In this document: in pieces, positions 1 through 6,448 of the stretch
How positions within the stretch are numbered: the first letter of the stretch is position 1
Layout of the letters: each line of letters begins with the position of its first letter
From: Tsukamurella spumae
GTDB taxonomy: Bacteria; Actinomycetota; Actinomycetes; Mycobacteriales; Mycobacteriaceae
Direction: 5' to 3'
Assembly: GCF_012396015.1 (NCBI RefSeq)
Contig: NZ_JAAXOQ010000018.1
Span: 28,457-92,456 of the forward strand
Length of the DNA stretch: 64,000 nucleotides
Made by a program: the position numbers and the translations under genes
Notes under the pieces: generated by a model
The model's database searches: none
Seen by the model: only the letters and a program-made list of their open reading frames with translations
What the model was told of the DNA's origin: nothing

Positions 1-33
1 GAATCGCCGCGCGAGCATAGAAATCCGCTGGAC

Positions 34-79
34 CAATACACCCGATCGGGTCGCGCAGACACCCGATCGGGTGTATTGT
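34..79 (+). promoter_or_regulatory. Tandem-palindrome promoter, copy 1
   Basis: Two CCCGATCGGG palindromes at 41-50 and 62-71 start 21 bp apart. They are framed by CAATACA on the left and TGTATTG on the right, so the block is one large inverted repeat. TATTGT at 74-79 is the likely -10; the -35 here is poor (TCGCGC near 51-56). The right palindrome fills the -35/-10 spacer, so bound protein would block RNA polymerase. Three more copies follow. Confidence 0.75.
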
Positions 80-86
80 TATGGGT

Positions 87-344
87 ATGAGCAACGGACG
101 AAAGATCAACGCCCCCAACACGGTCGAGCTGCACATCGCCACCATCGTCGAGGACTCGCACTTCGTGCACCAGGTGCGTACCACCCTCGCCGACCTGGAA
201 GCCGCGGTGCGGGCCTACTTCACTAACCACGAATTCTTCCCCGGCCTCGATCCGCAGGCGCTCAGCTTCGACGAGCTGATCGACACCGTGCGAGACCGCG
301 AACCCTGCGACGTCTTCTACTCCACCGAGGAGGTGGCGTTGTGA
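87..344 (+). CDS. Small hypothetical protein, leaderless mRNA likely
   Basis: An acidic protein of about 85 residues with no domain I recognise. An ATG at 81 is also in frame. I prefer 87 because the -10 (74-79) ends seven bases before it, which puts the transcript start on the ATG and implies leaderless translation. There is no Shine-Dalgarno sequence. The stop overlaps the next start by four bases, so the two genes are probably translationally coupled and expressed from the tandem-palindrome promoter. Confidence 0.7.
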   Translation: MSNGRKINAPNTVELHIATIVEDSHFVHQVRTTLADLEAAVRAYFTNHEFFPGLDPQALSFDELIDTVRDREPCDVFYSTEEVAL

Positions 345-655
345 TCCCGGGTATGCGGTTCACGCTCGACGGGTTCGTCGGAACCTATGAGGCCGTGCGC
401 TTCGACAGGCCATGGAATGGATGGGCGGCGCCGGTCGTGACTGGCGGCGAGTTGTCCCGGATGGTCGCCGCTGAGGCCGGTGACGAGGTCACGATGAGCG
501 TGCACTTCCTCGCGCCGGAGGATGGAAGCGCCGCAATTCTTACGGACGGCGGCGCAGACCGCGAGACGGTCCAGACCCTCCTCGAGCCCGACGTTGAGGG
601 CAATTACCCGCTCCGCGCGCTCGGCTGGGTATTCGACAGGGTCGACGACCGCTGA
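341..655 (+). CDS. Small hypothetical protein
   Basis: 104 residues from a GTG that overlaps the previous stop (GTGA). An ATG four codons in is an alternative start. No recognised domain; the sequence looks like a soluble mixed alpha/beta protein ending in VDDR. It is the second gene of the first tandem-palindrome unit. The next promoter starts about 20 bases after its stop, so the unit ends here. No terminator hairpin was seen. Confidence 0.65.
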   Translation: MIPGMRFTLDGFVGTYEAVRFDRPWNGWAAPVVTGGELSRMVAAEAGDEVTMSVHFLAPEDGSAAILTDGGADRETVQTLLEPDVEGNYPLRALGWVFDRVDDR

Positions 656-674
656 CGATCACAACACGCACGAT

Positions 675-720
675 CAATACACCCGATCGGGTTTACAAAT
701 GGCCCGATCGGGTGTATTGT
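675..720 (+). promoter_or_regulatory. Tandem-palindrome promoter, copy 2
   Basis: CCCGATCGGG at 682-691 and 703-712, again 21 bp apart. TTTACA (692-697) and TATTGT (715-720) are separated by exactly 17 bp, a good sigma-70/SigA-type promoter. The first palindrome abuts the -35 and the second fills the spacer. Confidence 0.85.
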
Positions 721-733
721 TGAAAAGGTAAGC

Positions 734-746
734 AGGGCAGCGCAAA
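734..746 (+). repeat. Start-associated leader motif, variant AGGGCAGCGCAAA
   Basis: One-base variant of AGGACAGCGCAAA, the motif found directly before several transfer genes. Here it lies 21 bases before the ATG at 768, and a separate GGAGG stands closer to the start. Confidence 0.6.
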
Positions 747-767
747 CCAGCATCAACGGAGGATGTC

Positions 768-1190
768 ATGACCACCACCATCGAACCGATCAAGGACGGC
801 CGCGAGCAGTTCTTGGCGGATGTCTTCACCGCCGCCATCGAGGGCGGGATCAACTACTGGGCCGAGGTCAACACGTACCGGTGGCAGTACTGTGGCGACG
901 ACGAGGGGGTCCCGGGTCGCAGTCTGAGCTATCGCCGGGACTTCTACGCCGTCGTGCGCGATCACGATCAGGAGACAGCGGAGCGCGCCGGCGACCTCAG
1001 AATCGACGCGGAGGTGATCCAGCGCGGAGCGGAGCTGCTCGCCGAGCAGTGGAAGGACGCCGACGAGAAGAGCTACGCCCACCGGTTCGTGATCGCCAAC
1101 AGGACCAATGGGGAGGACGGCGACTACGACGCGGGTATCGCCGATCAGGTGGTCCAGACGGGCCTGTTCGGATCGGTGGTGTACGGATGA
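768..1190 (+). CDS. Hypothetical protein of the tandem-palindrome regulon
   Basis: 140 residues, acidic, soluble and rich in Trp/Tyr around residues 25-50. No family recognised. The ATG is preceded by GGAGG at about seven bases and by the variant leader motif. It is the first gene of the second unit, and its stop overlaps the next start (ATGA), so it is co-translated with the small zinc-finger-like protein. Confidence 0.75.
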   Translation: MTTTIEPIKDGREQFLADVFTAAIEGGINYWAEVNTYRWQYCGDDEGVPGRSLSYRRDFYAVVRDHDQETAERAGDLRIDAEVIQRGAELLAEQWKDADEKSYAHRFVIANRTNGEDGDYDAGIADQVVQTGLFGSVVYG

Positions 1191-1414
1191 GCGCCGCGCG
1201 CGGCGCAGTGGACCCGAGCGCGCTCTATGTGCGGATCGCGTGCCCGTCGCCACTGTGTCGCGCAGGGGTGGGGGAGCCCTGCCATCCGGATCGACCCAAT
1301 CTCTGGCACGTCCTGCGAATCGACGCGTGGAACCGCAGCGATCTGGCGCGTCAGCTGACCCGCGAGTACCTGCCTGATGAGGCGGTGCTCATCGACGACG
1401 GATGGACGCTCTAA
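1187..1414 (+). CDS. Small Cys/His-rich protein, zinc-binding motif
   Basis: 75 residues from an ATG in an ATGA overlap with the upstream stop. Residues about 19-34 read CPSPLCRAGVGEPCHPDR, followed by a His in the next helix. The pattern C-x4-C-x6-CH..H recalls the short zinc-finger-like proteins common on actinobacterial phages and plasmids, although DNA binding is only inferred. Second gene of the second unit. Confidence 0.65.
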   Translation: MSAARGAVDPSALYVRIACPSPLCRAGVGEPCHPDRPNLWHVLRIDAWNRSDLARQLTREYLPDEAVLIDDGWTL

Positions 1415-1491
1415 GGAGTAATGCTGCACTGCTTGAGCGCCACCGCCGCTGCGCGGAAACGGACCGGGCCGCAATGGAAGTGCATGAATCG

Positions 1492-1536
1492 AATACACCC
1501 GATCGGGTTGCGAATGCACCCGATCGGGTGTATTGT
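1492..1536 (+). promoter_or_regulatory. Tandem-palindrome promoter, copy 3
   Basis: CCCGATCGGG at 1498-1507 and 1519-1528, 21 bp apart. TTGCGA (1508-1513) and TATTGT (1531-1536) have a 17-bp spacer. The -10 ends six bases before an ATG, so the transcript is probably leaderless. Confidence 0.85.
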
Positions 1537-1542
1537 TTAGGT

Positions 1543-1830
1543 ATGACGAACGGAACCGCCGCCATCTTCGACATTCGGCCCGCCGATACCGAGTTGCGCG
1601 TCCGCAGGGATGCCGATCCTGCCAACAACGCCGCGGTGCGACGCATCATCGCCGCCGCCGGGCCGGCGCTCGAGCTGGCCTTCGACTTCCCCTACGAGGG
1701 CAGCGCCGACACGCGGCTGCTCATCCCCGCCGAGGCGGACGAGGCCGCCGTCACGGCCCTCTACGCCGCCCTTGCGGCCCGCGGGGCGATCGCAGGTGAC
1801 CTGGTCGCTGGGCAGGCGACACTCTTCTAG
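1543..1830 (+). CDS. Small hypothetical protein, leaderless mRNA likely
   Basis: 95 residues, Ala-rich, no recognised domain. The start at 1543 is fixed by the -10 ending at 1536 and the absence of a ribosome site; upstream in-frame codons fall within or before the promoter. It is a single-gene unit, as the fourth copy of the promoter begins right after the stop. Unit sizes of two, two, one and three genes under near-identical promoters suggest one regulator. Confidence 0.7.
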   Translation: MTNGTAAIFDIRPADTELRVRRDADPANNAAVRRIIAAAGPALELAFDFPYEGSADTRLLIPAEADEAAVTALYAALAARGAIAGDLVAGQATLF

Positions 1831-1831
1831 C

Positions 1832-1877
1832 CAATACACCCGATCGGGTTTACATTGGACCCGATCGGGTGTATTGT
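1832..1877 (+). promoter_or_regulatory. Tandem-palindrome promoter, copy 4
   Basis: CCCGATCGGG at 1839-1848 and 1860-1869, 21 bp apart. TTTACA (1849-1854) and TATTGT (1872-1877) have a 17-bp spacer. The leader that follows resembles that of copy 2, including the AGGACAGCGCAAA motif. Confidence 0.85.
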
Positions 1878-1890
1878 TGGAAAGGTAAGC

Positions 1891-1903
1891 AGGACAGCGC
1901 AAA
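1891..1903 (+). repeat. Start-associated leader motif AGGACAGCGCAAA
   Basis: Exact copy of the leader motif, 23 bases before the ATG at 1927. The true ribosome site GGAGGG is nearer the start, so here the motif is not the Shine-Dalgarno sequence. Confidence 0.65.
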
Positions 1904-1926
1904 CCAGCACCATCGGAGGGCATGAC

Positions 1927-2205
1927 ATGAGCACGATGACCATCGAGATCGGCGAGCAGACCCACACCATCGACCTGGGTGAGGCGAACGGCCAGGGTGA
2001 GTTCCTGACAGGCGACCTCGCGGCGGGATACGGCCACATCTGGTTCCAGCTCGACGGGCAGCCCGTCGGAGCCCTCTGCGTCACCCGCGTGGGCGGCAAG
2101 ATCCGCGCGACCCTCGGGCACGTCGACGAGGTGACCGGCGAGCAGTGGATTTCCACCGCCACCGTCGAGGCCCGCGCGCTCGACGAGGCGGGAGCGATCG
2201 GATGA
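1927..2205 (+). CDS. Small hypothetical protein
   Basis: 92 residues, probably beta-rich, no recognised family. The ATG follows CGGAGGGC at good spacing; an earlier ATG at 1922 is out of frame. It heads the three-gene fourth unit, and its stop overlaps the DUF6349 start (ATGA). Confidence 0.75.
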   Translation: MSTMTIEIGEQTHTIDLGEANGQGEFLTGDLAAGYGHIWFQLDGQPVGALCVTRVGGKIRATLGHVDEVTGEQWISTATVEARALDEAGAIG

Positions 2206-2855
2206 ACGTCGAGCAGCTCGACATGTTCGCGATGCTCGCTCACGACGAGTACGAGGCGAAGGTTCGCACGGACGGCATACCGAAGCTCTACGTCGGCGCG
2301 GACCGCGGGCTGCACCACCGGCGCGCGGAGAAGGCGGCGTGGTTGGAACAGTGGTCCGAGCCCGTCGGCCGCGGGTACGGCCTGGTCCACAAGGGCTGGA
2401 CCCCCGACTACACGTTCGTCAACCTCGACATCGAGGTCGAGACCTGCCAGGCGATCGTCGCCCACGCCGATCTTCGGTGCTCGATCCTCGATCACGCCGG
2501 GCGTCCCTGCTACTGCGTCGGCGCGCTGGTCCACCGCGGCTTCTGCCTCGCCTGCGAATGGGAGGCCGATGTCGACCGGGGCAGCGACACCGAGGCGGCG
2601 CTGGACGCGCTCGATCACGCGCACCCGGGATGGCGCGAGTCGCCCGTGGTGGACGAGCCGAAGCGGGATGCGAACACCAATCGCGCGACGAAGGCGTGGA
2701 AGACGCGCGTGCACGAGGTCTACGGTGAGCGGCCCCGGGGCTGGCCGATCATCACCCGCCGGTCCGGTGTCGGGCATCGCGCGGTGGCGAACCGCTCACC
2801 GTGGGGCGGCTACGACGTCTCCTCCGTCTCGCTGGGTGAGGAGGCCGAGCAATGA
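2202..2855 (+). CDS. DUF6349 family protein
   Basis: 217 residues. The N-terminal VEQLDMFAML stretch, a Cys-rich centre (CSILDHAGRPCYCVG...CLACEWE, about residues 92-122), HPGWRESPV near 140 and the C-terminal GWPIITRRSG...SPWGGYD match the pattern I know from DUF6349 proteins of actinobacterial phages and plasmids. Their function is unknown; the paired cysteines suggest zinc binding. Both ends overlap neighbouring genes by four bases, so the unit is tightly coupled. Confidence 0.8.
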   Translation: MNVEQLDMFAMLAHDEYEAKVRTDGIPKLYVGADRGLHHRRAEKAAWLEQWSEPVGRGYGLVHKGWTPDYTFVNLDIEVETCQAIVAHADLRCSILDHAGRPCYCVGALVHRGFCLACEWEADVDRGSDTEAALDALDHAHPGWRESPVVDEPKRDANTNRATKAWKTRVHEVYGERPRGWPIITRRSGVGHRAVANRSPWGGYDVSSVSLGEEAEQ

Positions 2856-3235
2856 CCGCGCCGCACACCGCAGTGCCGGCGGATCGCGGCCCGGTCGACG
2901 AGCTGGAGCTGTTCGCGCGGTGCGTGCTGCCCGGCTGCCAGAATCCGGTCACCGGACAGGGCGAGCCGTGCAGCTCATGCCGGGAGGCCTTCGGCGAGCT
3001 GCTCGCGCACCGGCCGGGAGGCGAGCCGCTCAGCGCCGCCGCGCAGCGAGCGCGCGACAGCGCGGCACGGGCGGCGTACCGGGTGAGCCAGGCGACGGCC
3101 GAGGCACCCCGGCCTCGTGGCCCGGCTGAGGCCGAGCGCAAGCGCAACCAGACCTGCTGGTTGTGCACGGAGCGCCGCACGTGCACATCAGTCGCGGGCC
3201 GGTGGGAGTGCGACACCTGCCGCGCGATCCGCTGA
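2852..3235 (+). CDS. Small protein with two zinc-ribbon-like knuckles
   Basis: 127 residues. An N-terminal CVLPGC...GEPCSSC cluster (about residues 24-43) and a C-terminal CWLC...C...CDTC cluster (about 101-124) flank an Ala/Arg-rich helical middle. This recalls small zinc-ribbon proteins of actinobacterial mobile elements; the target is unknown. It is the last gene of the fourth unit, and a strong hairpin follows about 120 bases on. Confidence 0.7.
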   Translation: MTAPHTAVPADRGPVDELELFARCVLPGCQNPVTGQGEPCSSCREAFGELLAHRPGGEPLSAAAQRARDSAARAAYRVSQATAEAPRPRGPAEAERKRNQTCWLCTERRTCTSVAGRWECDTCRAIR

Positions 3236-3355
3236 TCGGCGTGCGGCGACGTTCACAGGAGCGGGTGCAGAGTCATGCCGGCACCGTAGCTTTTGGGAAA
3301 CGTACGCAAGCTTTAGCCGATCGCAACAGGCTATGCAGGATCGCATACGAGAGGA

Positions 3356-3382
3356 GGGCGGGAACCAACCTGGTTCCCGCCC
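3356..3382. terminator. Bidirectional terminator-like hairpin
   Basis: A perfect 12-bp stem GGGCGGGAACCA / TGGTTCCCGCCC with a 3-base loop lies between the + strand units ending at 3235 and the minus-strand operon ending at 3403. It has no U-tract, as is usual for actinobacterial terminators. The rest of 3236-3402 shows nothing else. Confidence 0.8.
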
Positions 3383-3402
3383 CCCCTGTTGTGTGGCCGG
3401 GG

Positions 3403-4707
3403 TTATCGCTCGAAGTGCGAGGCGGTGGCGATCGGCCCGCGGGTGGCCGCGGTGGAGCTGGCGGGCCGTGTCGACGATGCTGCCACGGTCCTGGTGCCGC
3501 TGGCGGCCCGTGCGGGGAAGCTGCGGGCGATCGCCTCGTGGCCACGGGCGAGGCCGTGGTTGTTGGAGGGGAGCGGCGGCGGCGGGGTGTCGTGCGCGAT
3601 CGCCACGGTGCCGACGGTCTGGCCGTCGCGGTCCTTCACCGTGGCGTCGAGGCTGTCGCGGTCGCGGCTGGTGATCTCGGTGTGCACGTCCGGGCCGAGA
3701 CGGCGGTGCGCCGCTGCGAGCGCGTGCTCGAGGTCCGTGCCGGGCACCTCGAACTCGATGGCCGGCGGATCGTTCGGCGAGCGGCCGGCGTCGTCGATCG
3801 TCACGGTCATGTGCGCGGCCGGGTCGGCGGGCGCGGGGCCGTGCGGATCCGCTCGCAGGTGCACCCCGGGCGCGGCGAGTACGACGTTGAGCGCCCGATC
3901 GGTGGACAGGTCGACGTCGATATCGAAGGAGCTGTAGTCGAAGCGGGCGTCGTCGATGTCCGCGGCGGCGAGGTTCACTCCGCGGAAGTCGTTGCTGACG
4001 AACTCGGCCGCCCCGAAGTCGACCCGATCGAGGCGCACGTTGTGCCAGCGGGTGTTCTCCCACGGCACATGCGGCTCGTTGCGGTCGGCGAGGATCGGCG
4101 AGGAGAAGTGCTGGGGCGTGAACTTGGTCGAGGTGAGGAAGCTGTTCTTGATGACGGCGTTCGACAGGTCGCAGCGGTCGATGTAGGCCTGGTTGGTGCG
4201 TAGGCCGTCGATCATGGTGTCGCTGAGGTCGACCTCGGCCCACCGTCCCATGAGCTGGACGGGCGGGGAGCCCTCGATGCGGTCGCGCCAGTTGGTCCCG
4301 TCGATGAAGACGTCGCGCAGCACTGCGCCCGAGAGGTTCACCTTGTGCAGGCACTCGATCTCGGAGGACTCGATGCGGGCGGACCGCATATCGGTATCGA
4401 CAAGGTCGACGATGTGGCAGTCGATGAAGTCGGTGCCGTCGAGGTAGGCGTTGCTCAGCCGGAGCCCGGTGCAGTTGATGAACCGGGCGCCGGTGAGCGG
4501 GTGACCGGGGATACCGGCGTAGGTCTTCGGGTCGAAGTAGACGTTCTGGAAAGTCGCGCCGCGGAGATTTCTGTCGAGGAACCACTCGAGTGGGAATGGG
4601 TCGGTCGCGCTGTTGGGCCAGTCCTCGGTGGTGAAGGTGCTGCCGTCGGCGAAGGTGACGAGCGGCTGGCGGCGCTGCCCGGCGCGCGCGAGGTTGGCGT
4701 TGAACAT
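3403..4707 (-). CDS. Pentapeptide-repeat-like protein
   Basis: 434 residues. From about residue 45 to 265 the chain shows the A(D/N)LXX-type rhythm: NLRGATFQN, ARFINCTGL, NAYLDGTDF, VNLSGAVLRD, VDLSDTMIDG, CDLSNAVIK, VNLAAADIDDARF. This predicts a right-handed beta-helix, followed by a less repetitive C-terminal domain. Known relatives include Qnr-type DNA mimics and many proteins of unknown role. The ATG is preceded by GGAGG and overlaps the upstream stop by one base. It is the last gene before the terminator. Its position beside the transfer region could mean an anti-restriction role, but that is only inference. Confidence 0.75.
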   Translation of the reverse strand: MFNANLARAGQRRQPLVTFADGSTFTTEDWPNSATDPFPLEWFLDRNLRGATFQNVYFDPKTYAGIPGHPLTGARFINCTGLRLSNAYLDGTDFIDCHIVDLVDTDMRSARIESSEIECLHKVNLSGAVLRDVFIDGTNWRDRIEGSPPVQLMGRWAEVDLSDTMIDGLRTNQAYIDRCDLSNAVIKNSFLTSTKFTPQHFSSPILADRNEPHVPWENTRWHNVRLDRVDFGAAEFVSNDFRGVNLAAADIDDARFDYSSFDIDVDLSTDRALNVVLAAPGVHLRADPHGPAPADPAAHMTVTIDDAGRSPNDPPAIEFEVPGTDLEHALAAAHRRLGPDVHTEITSRDRDSLDATVKDRDGQTVGTVAIAHDTPPPPLPSNNHGLARGHEAIARSFPARAASGTRTVAASSTRPASSTAATRGPIATASHFER

Positions 4708-5102
4708 CAGGCCTCCTGCGAGCTGTGGTGATCGGCGGTGATGCCGGCGGGCGACGGCGTGGCCGTGGGGCGCGCGGGTGCGGGTTTCTTCGCCGCCATC
4801 GACTTCTTCGCTGCGGGTGCCTTCTTGGCCGGTGCCTTCTTGGGCGCCGTCCCCGCGGGGACGGGGAGCCCGGCGGCGCGGAGCTGCGCGTGGTCGACGC
4901 CGAAGCCGCCGGCGGCGGCGACGAGCCGGGCGTACTCGGCCTCGGTCTCGGCGAGCTTGGCGTGCAGCTCTTCGGTCTGGTTGGCGGTGTGGGCGAGCTG
5001 CTCGAAGGTGCGGCGCCGCTCGTCGATGTCGCCGAGGAGTGCGTTGGCGATCTGCTGCGGGTCGCGGTGGGTGATGGTCGGGTTGTCGATCGTGTCGGTC
5101 AT
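4707..5102 (-). CDS. Coiled-coil protein with Lys/Ala/Pro-rich tail
   Basis: 131 residues. Residues 15-60 are a Glu/Leu-rich helix with coiled-coil character. From about 86 the tail is histone-like (KKAPAKKAPAAKK, KKPAPARP), typical of DNA-binding tails in actinobacterial nucleoid proteins. The ATG follows AGGACAGCGCAAGCC, the start-associated motif. It overlaps the pentapeptide gene by one base. DNA compaction or binding of transferred DNA is plausible but unproven. Confidence 0.7.
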   Translation of the reverse strand: MTDTIDNPTITHRDPQQIANALLGDIDERRRTFEQLAHTANQTEELHAKLAETEAEYARLVAAAGGFGVDHAQLRAAGLPVPAGTAPKKAPAKKAPAAKKSMAAKKPAPARPTATPSPAGITADHHSSQEA

Positions 5103-5105
5103 GGC

Positions 5106-5117
5106 TTGCGCTGTCCT
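5106..5117 (-). repeat. Start-associated leader motif
   Basis: Reads AGGACAGCGCAA on the minus strand and ends three bases before the ATG at 5102. Confidence 0.7.
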
Positions 5118-5188
5118 TCTTCGTTGAGGGGGGGAACTGGGACTGTGTCGTGCGCGGGATGCCGCCCGCGCCCGGGCTGGGGTGTGGT

Positions 5189-6052
5189 TCAGCCGTCCAT
5201 GGGCTCACCCCCAGTTCGGCTCGCTGCTGCGGCGGTGCTGAGGATCGCGCGCAGCTCGGCGGCGGGCACGGTGTCGGCGGTGGCTGTGGCCGCGTACACC
5301 TGCTCGCCGACGGTGCGGATCAGGTCGCGGTGGGCGGTGACGATCGCGGCGGCAGCGGCGGCGGCGCGCTCGAAGATCCCTTCGGCGCTCTCGGCGGGGA
5401 TGGTCCGGTAGCGGTGGAGCATGGCGGCGATCGAGTGGCTCTGGTCGTAGTCGCTGATGCTGCCGAACGGGTCCCGGCCGTGGAGGTCGTCGTAGGCGCG
5501 GCCGGCGAGGAGGATCACCATCCGGTCGAACCAGTTGTCGGGGGATGCCATCCCTGGGGTGTCCAGGTTCAGGGCCTTAGTGGTCTCGACCGATCCGCCG
5601 AGCGACGATCCTGGGAGCGGGTAGTTCCGGCGGACGGTGACCTTGCTGACCTCGACCCCGCGGGCTGCGCACGCGACGACGTGAGCCGCTTCGTGCTCAG
5701 CGAGCGTGCGGCGCAGCTCGTCTGGAATCGCGGAGGTGCTCGCCGCGCCGGCGATGTGCGCGGGGCCTGCTGTCGGCAGGGCGACGGTGCTGTAGCTGGT
5801 CGGCAGGAGGACCGCCCTGACTACGCGGACGACGAGCCAGACCGAAGCGAGGAAGAAGACCCCGGTGGTGAAGCTTTGCGGCGTCTGTGTCATCGCTCGG
5901 AGCAGAGTCCACGTCGTGGCGCCGAGTCCGTTGAACCACAGCACGTAGGCGAGCAGTGCCACGCAGACGTTGACGACGACTCTGATCGTGAGCCAGTGAG
6001 GTGGCCGTAGTCGGCGCCGCAGGCTGTGGATGGAGCTGTTTGGTGAGTTCAC
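5189..6052 (-). CDS. Stand-alone M41 (FtsH-like) membrane metallopeptidase
   Basis: 287 residues from a GTG at 6052, chosen because the start-associated motif AGGACAGCGCACAAC abuts it. Two hydrophobic helices (about 23-43 and 62-82) precede a domain with HEAAHVVACAARG (about 120-132), matching the HExxH zinc site of peptidase family M41, where FtsH has HEAGH. SDYDQSH later in the domain holds the expected acidic third ligand. The AAA motor of FtsH is absent. A membrane-anchored protease may process a transfer or lipoprotein substrate; the substrate is unknown. Confidence 0.8.
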   Translation of the reverse strand: MNSPNSSIHSLRRRLRPPHWLTIRVVVNVCVALLAYVLWFNGLGATTWTLLRAMTQTPQSFTTGVFFLASVWLVVRVVRAVLLPTSYSTVALPTAGPAHIAGAASTSAIPDELRRTLAEHEAAHVVACAARGVEVSKVTVRRNYPLPGSSLGGSVETTKALNLDTPGMASPDNWFDRMVILLAGRAYDDLHGRDPFGSISDYDQSHSIAAMLHRYRTIPAESAEGIFERAAAAAAAIVTAHRDLIRTVGEQVYAATATADTVPAAELRAILSTAAAASRTGGEPMDG

Positions 6053-6056
6053 GTTG

Positions 6057-6067
6057 TGCGCTGTCCT
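6057..6067 (-). repeat. Start-associated leader motif
   Basis: AGGACAGCGCA on the minus strand, four bases before the GTG at 6052. It fixes that start. Confidence 0.7.
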
Positions 6068-6136
6068 CGGTTGGAGGTGAGTAGTGGTGGTGGTCGGTGC
6101 GGGCGGATGCCGCCGCGTCGCGCCGAAGGGCATGGG

Positions 6137-6448
6137 TCAGGCGTTACGGGGGAGAGGCGGAGGGTTGGGGGTCGGAGGGAAGTTGGGGGAGGTCGGGTCG
6201 AGCGCGAAAAGGCTGGCGGCGACGACGAGCAGGATGATGCCGGCGGCGAGGAGTGTGCGCTTGAAGCGGCGCATGGCGAGCTGGTTGCGGTCGGCGGCGG
6301 CGGCCCGTCCCGGAGTGCCGGGAGCGAGCGCGCGGTACGCGGCCGAGGCGGAGTAGGCGCGCCAGCCGGTGGCCGCGATCGCGGCGACGGCACCGATGAG
6401 GAGGACCGCGGCGAGGATGACCAGGACGGTGGTGAGCGCTCCGTTCAT
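6137..6448 (-). CDS. Small two-TM membrane protein
   Basis: 103 residues with hydrophobic helices at about 7-27 and 66-86, a basic loop between them (RRFKRTLL) and a Pro-rich C-terminus. Not recognised. The ATG overlaps the upstream stop (ATGA), so it is coupled to the large protein before it. Likely a membrane component of the transfer region. Confidence 0.7.
   Translation of the reverse strand: MNGALTTVLVILAAVLLIGAVAAIAATGWRAYSASAAYRALAPGTPGRAAAADRNQLAMRRFKRTLLAAGIILLVVAASLFALDPTSPNFPPTPNPPPLPRNA

Noticed and set aside
753..1253. Long minus-strand open frame opposite the second tandem-palindrome unit
   Set aside because: Arg/Val-rich translation with no motif, fully antisense to a coupled gene pair with good signals.
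3188..4585. 465-codon minus-strand frame
   Set aside because: Arg/His/Pro-rich shadow of the pentapeptide-repeat gene, lacking any ribosome site or fold-like pattern.
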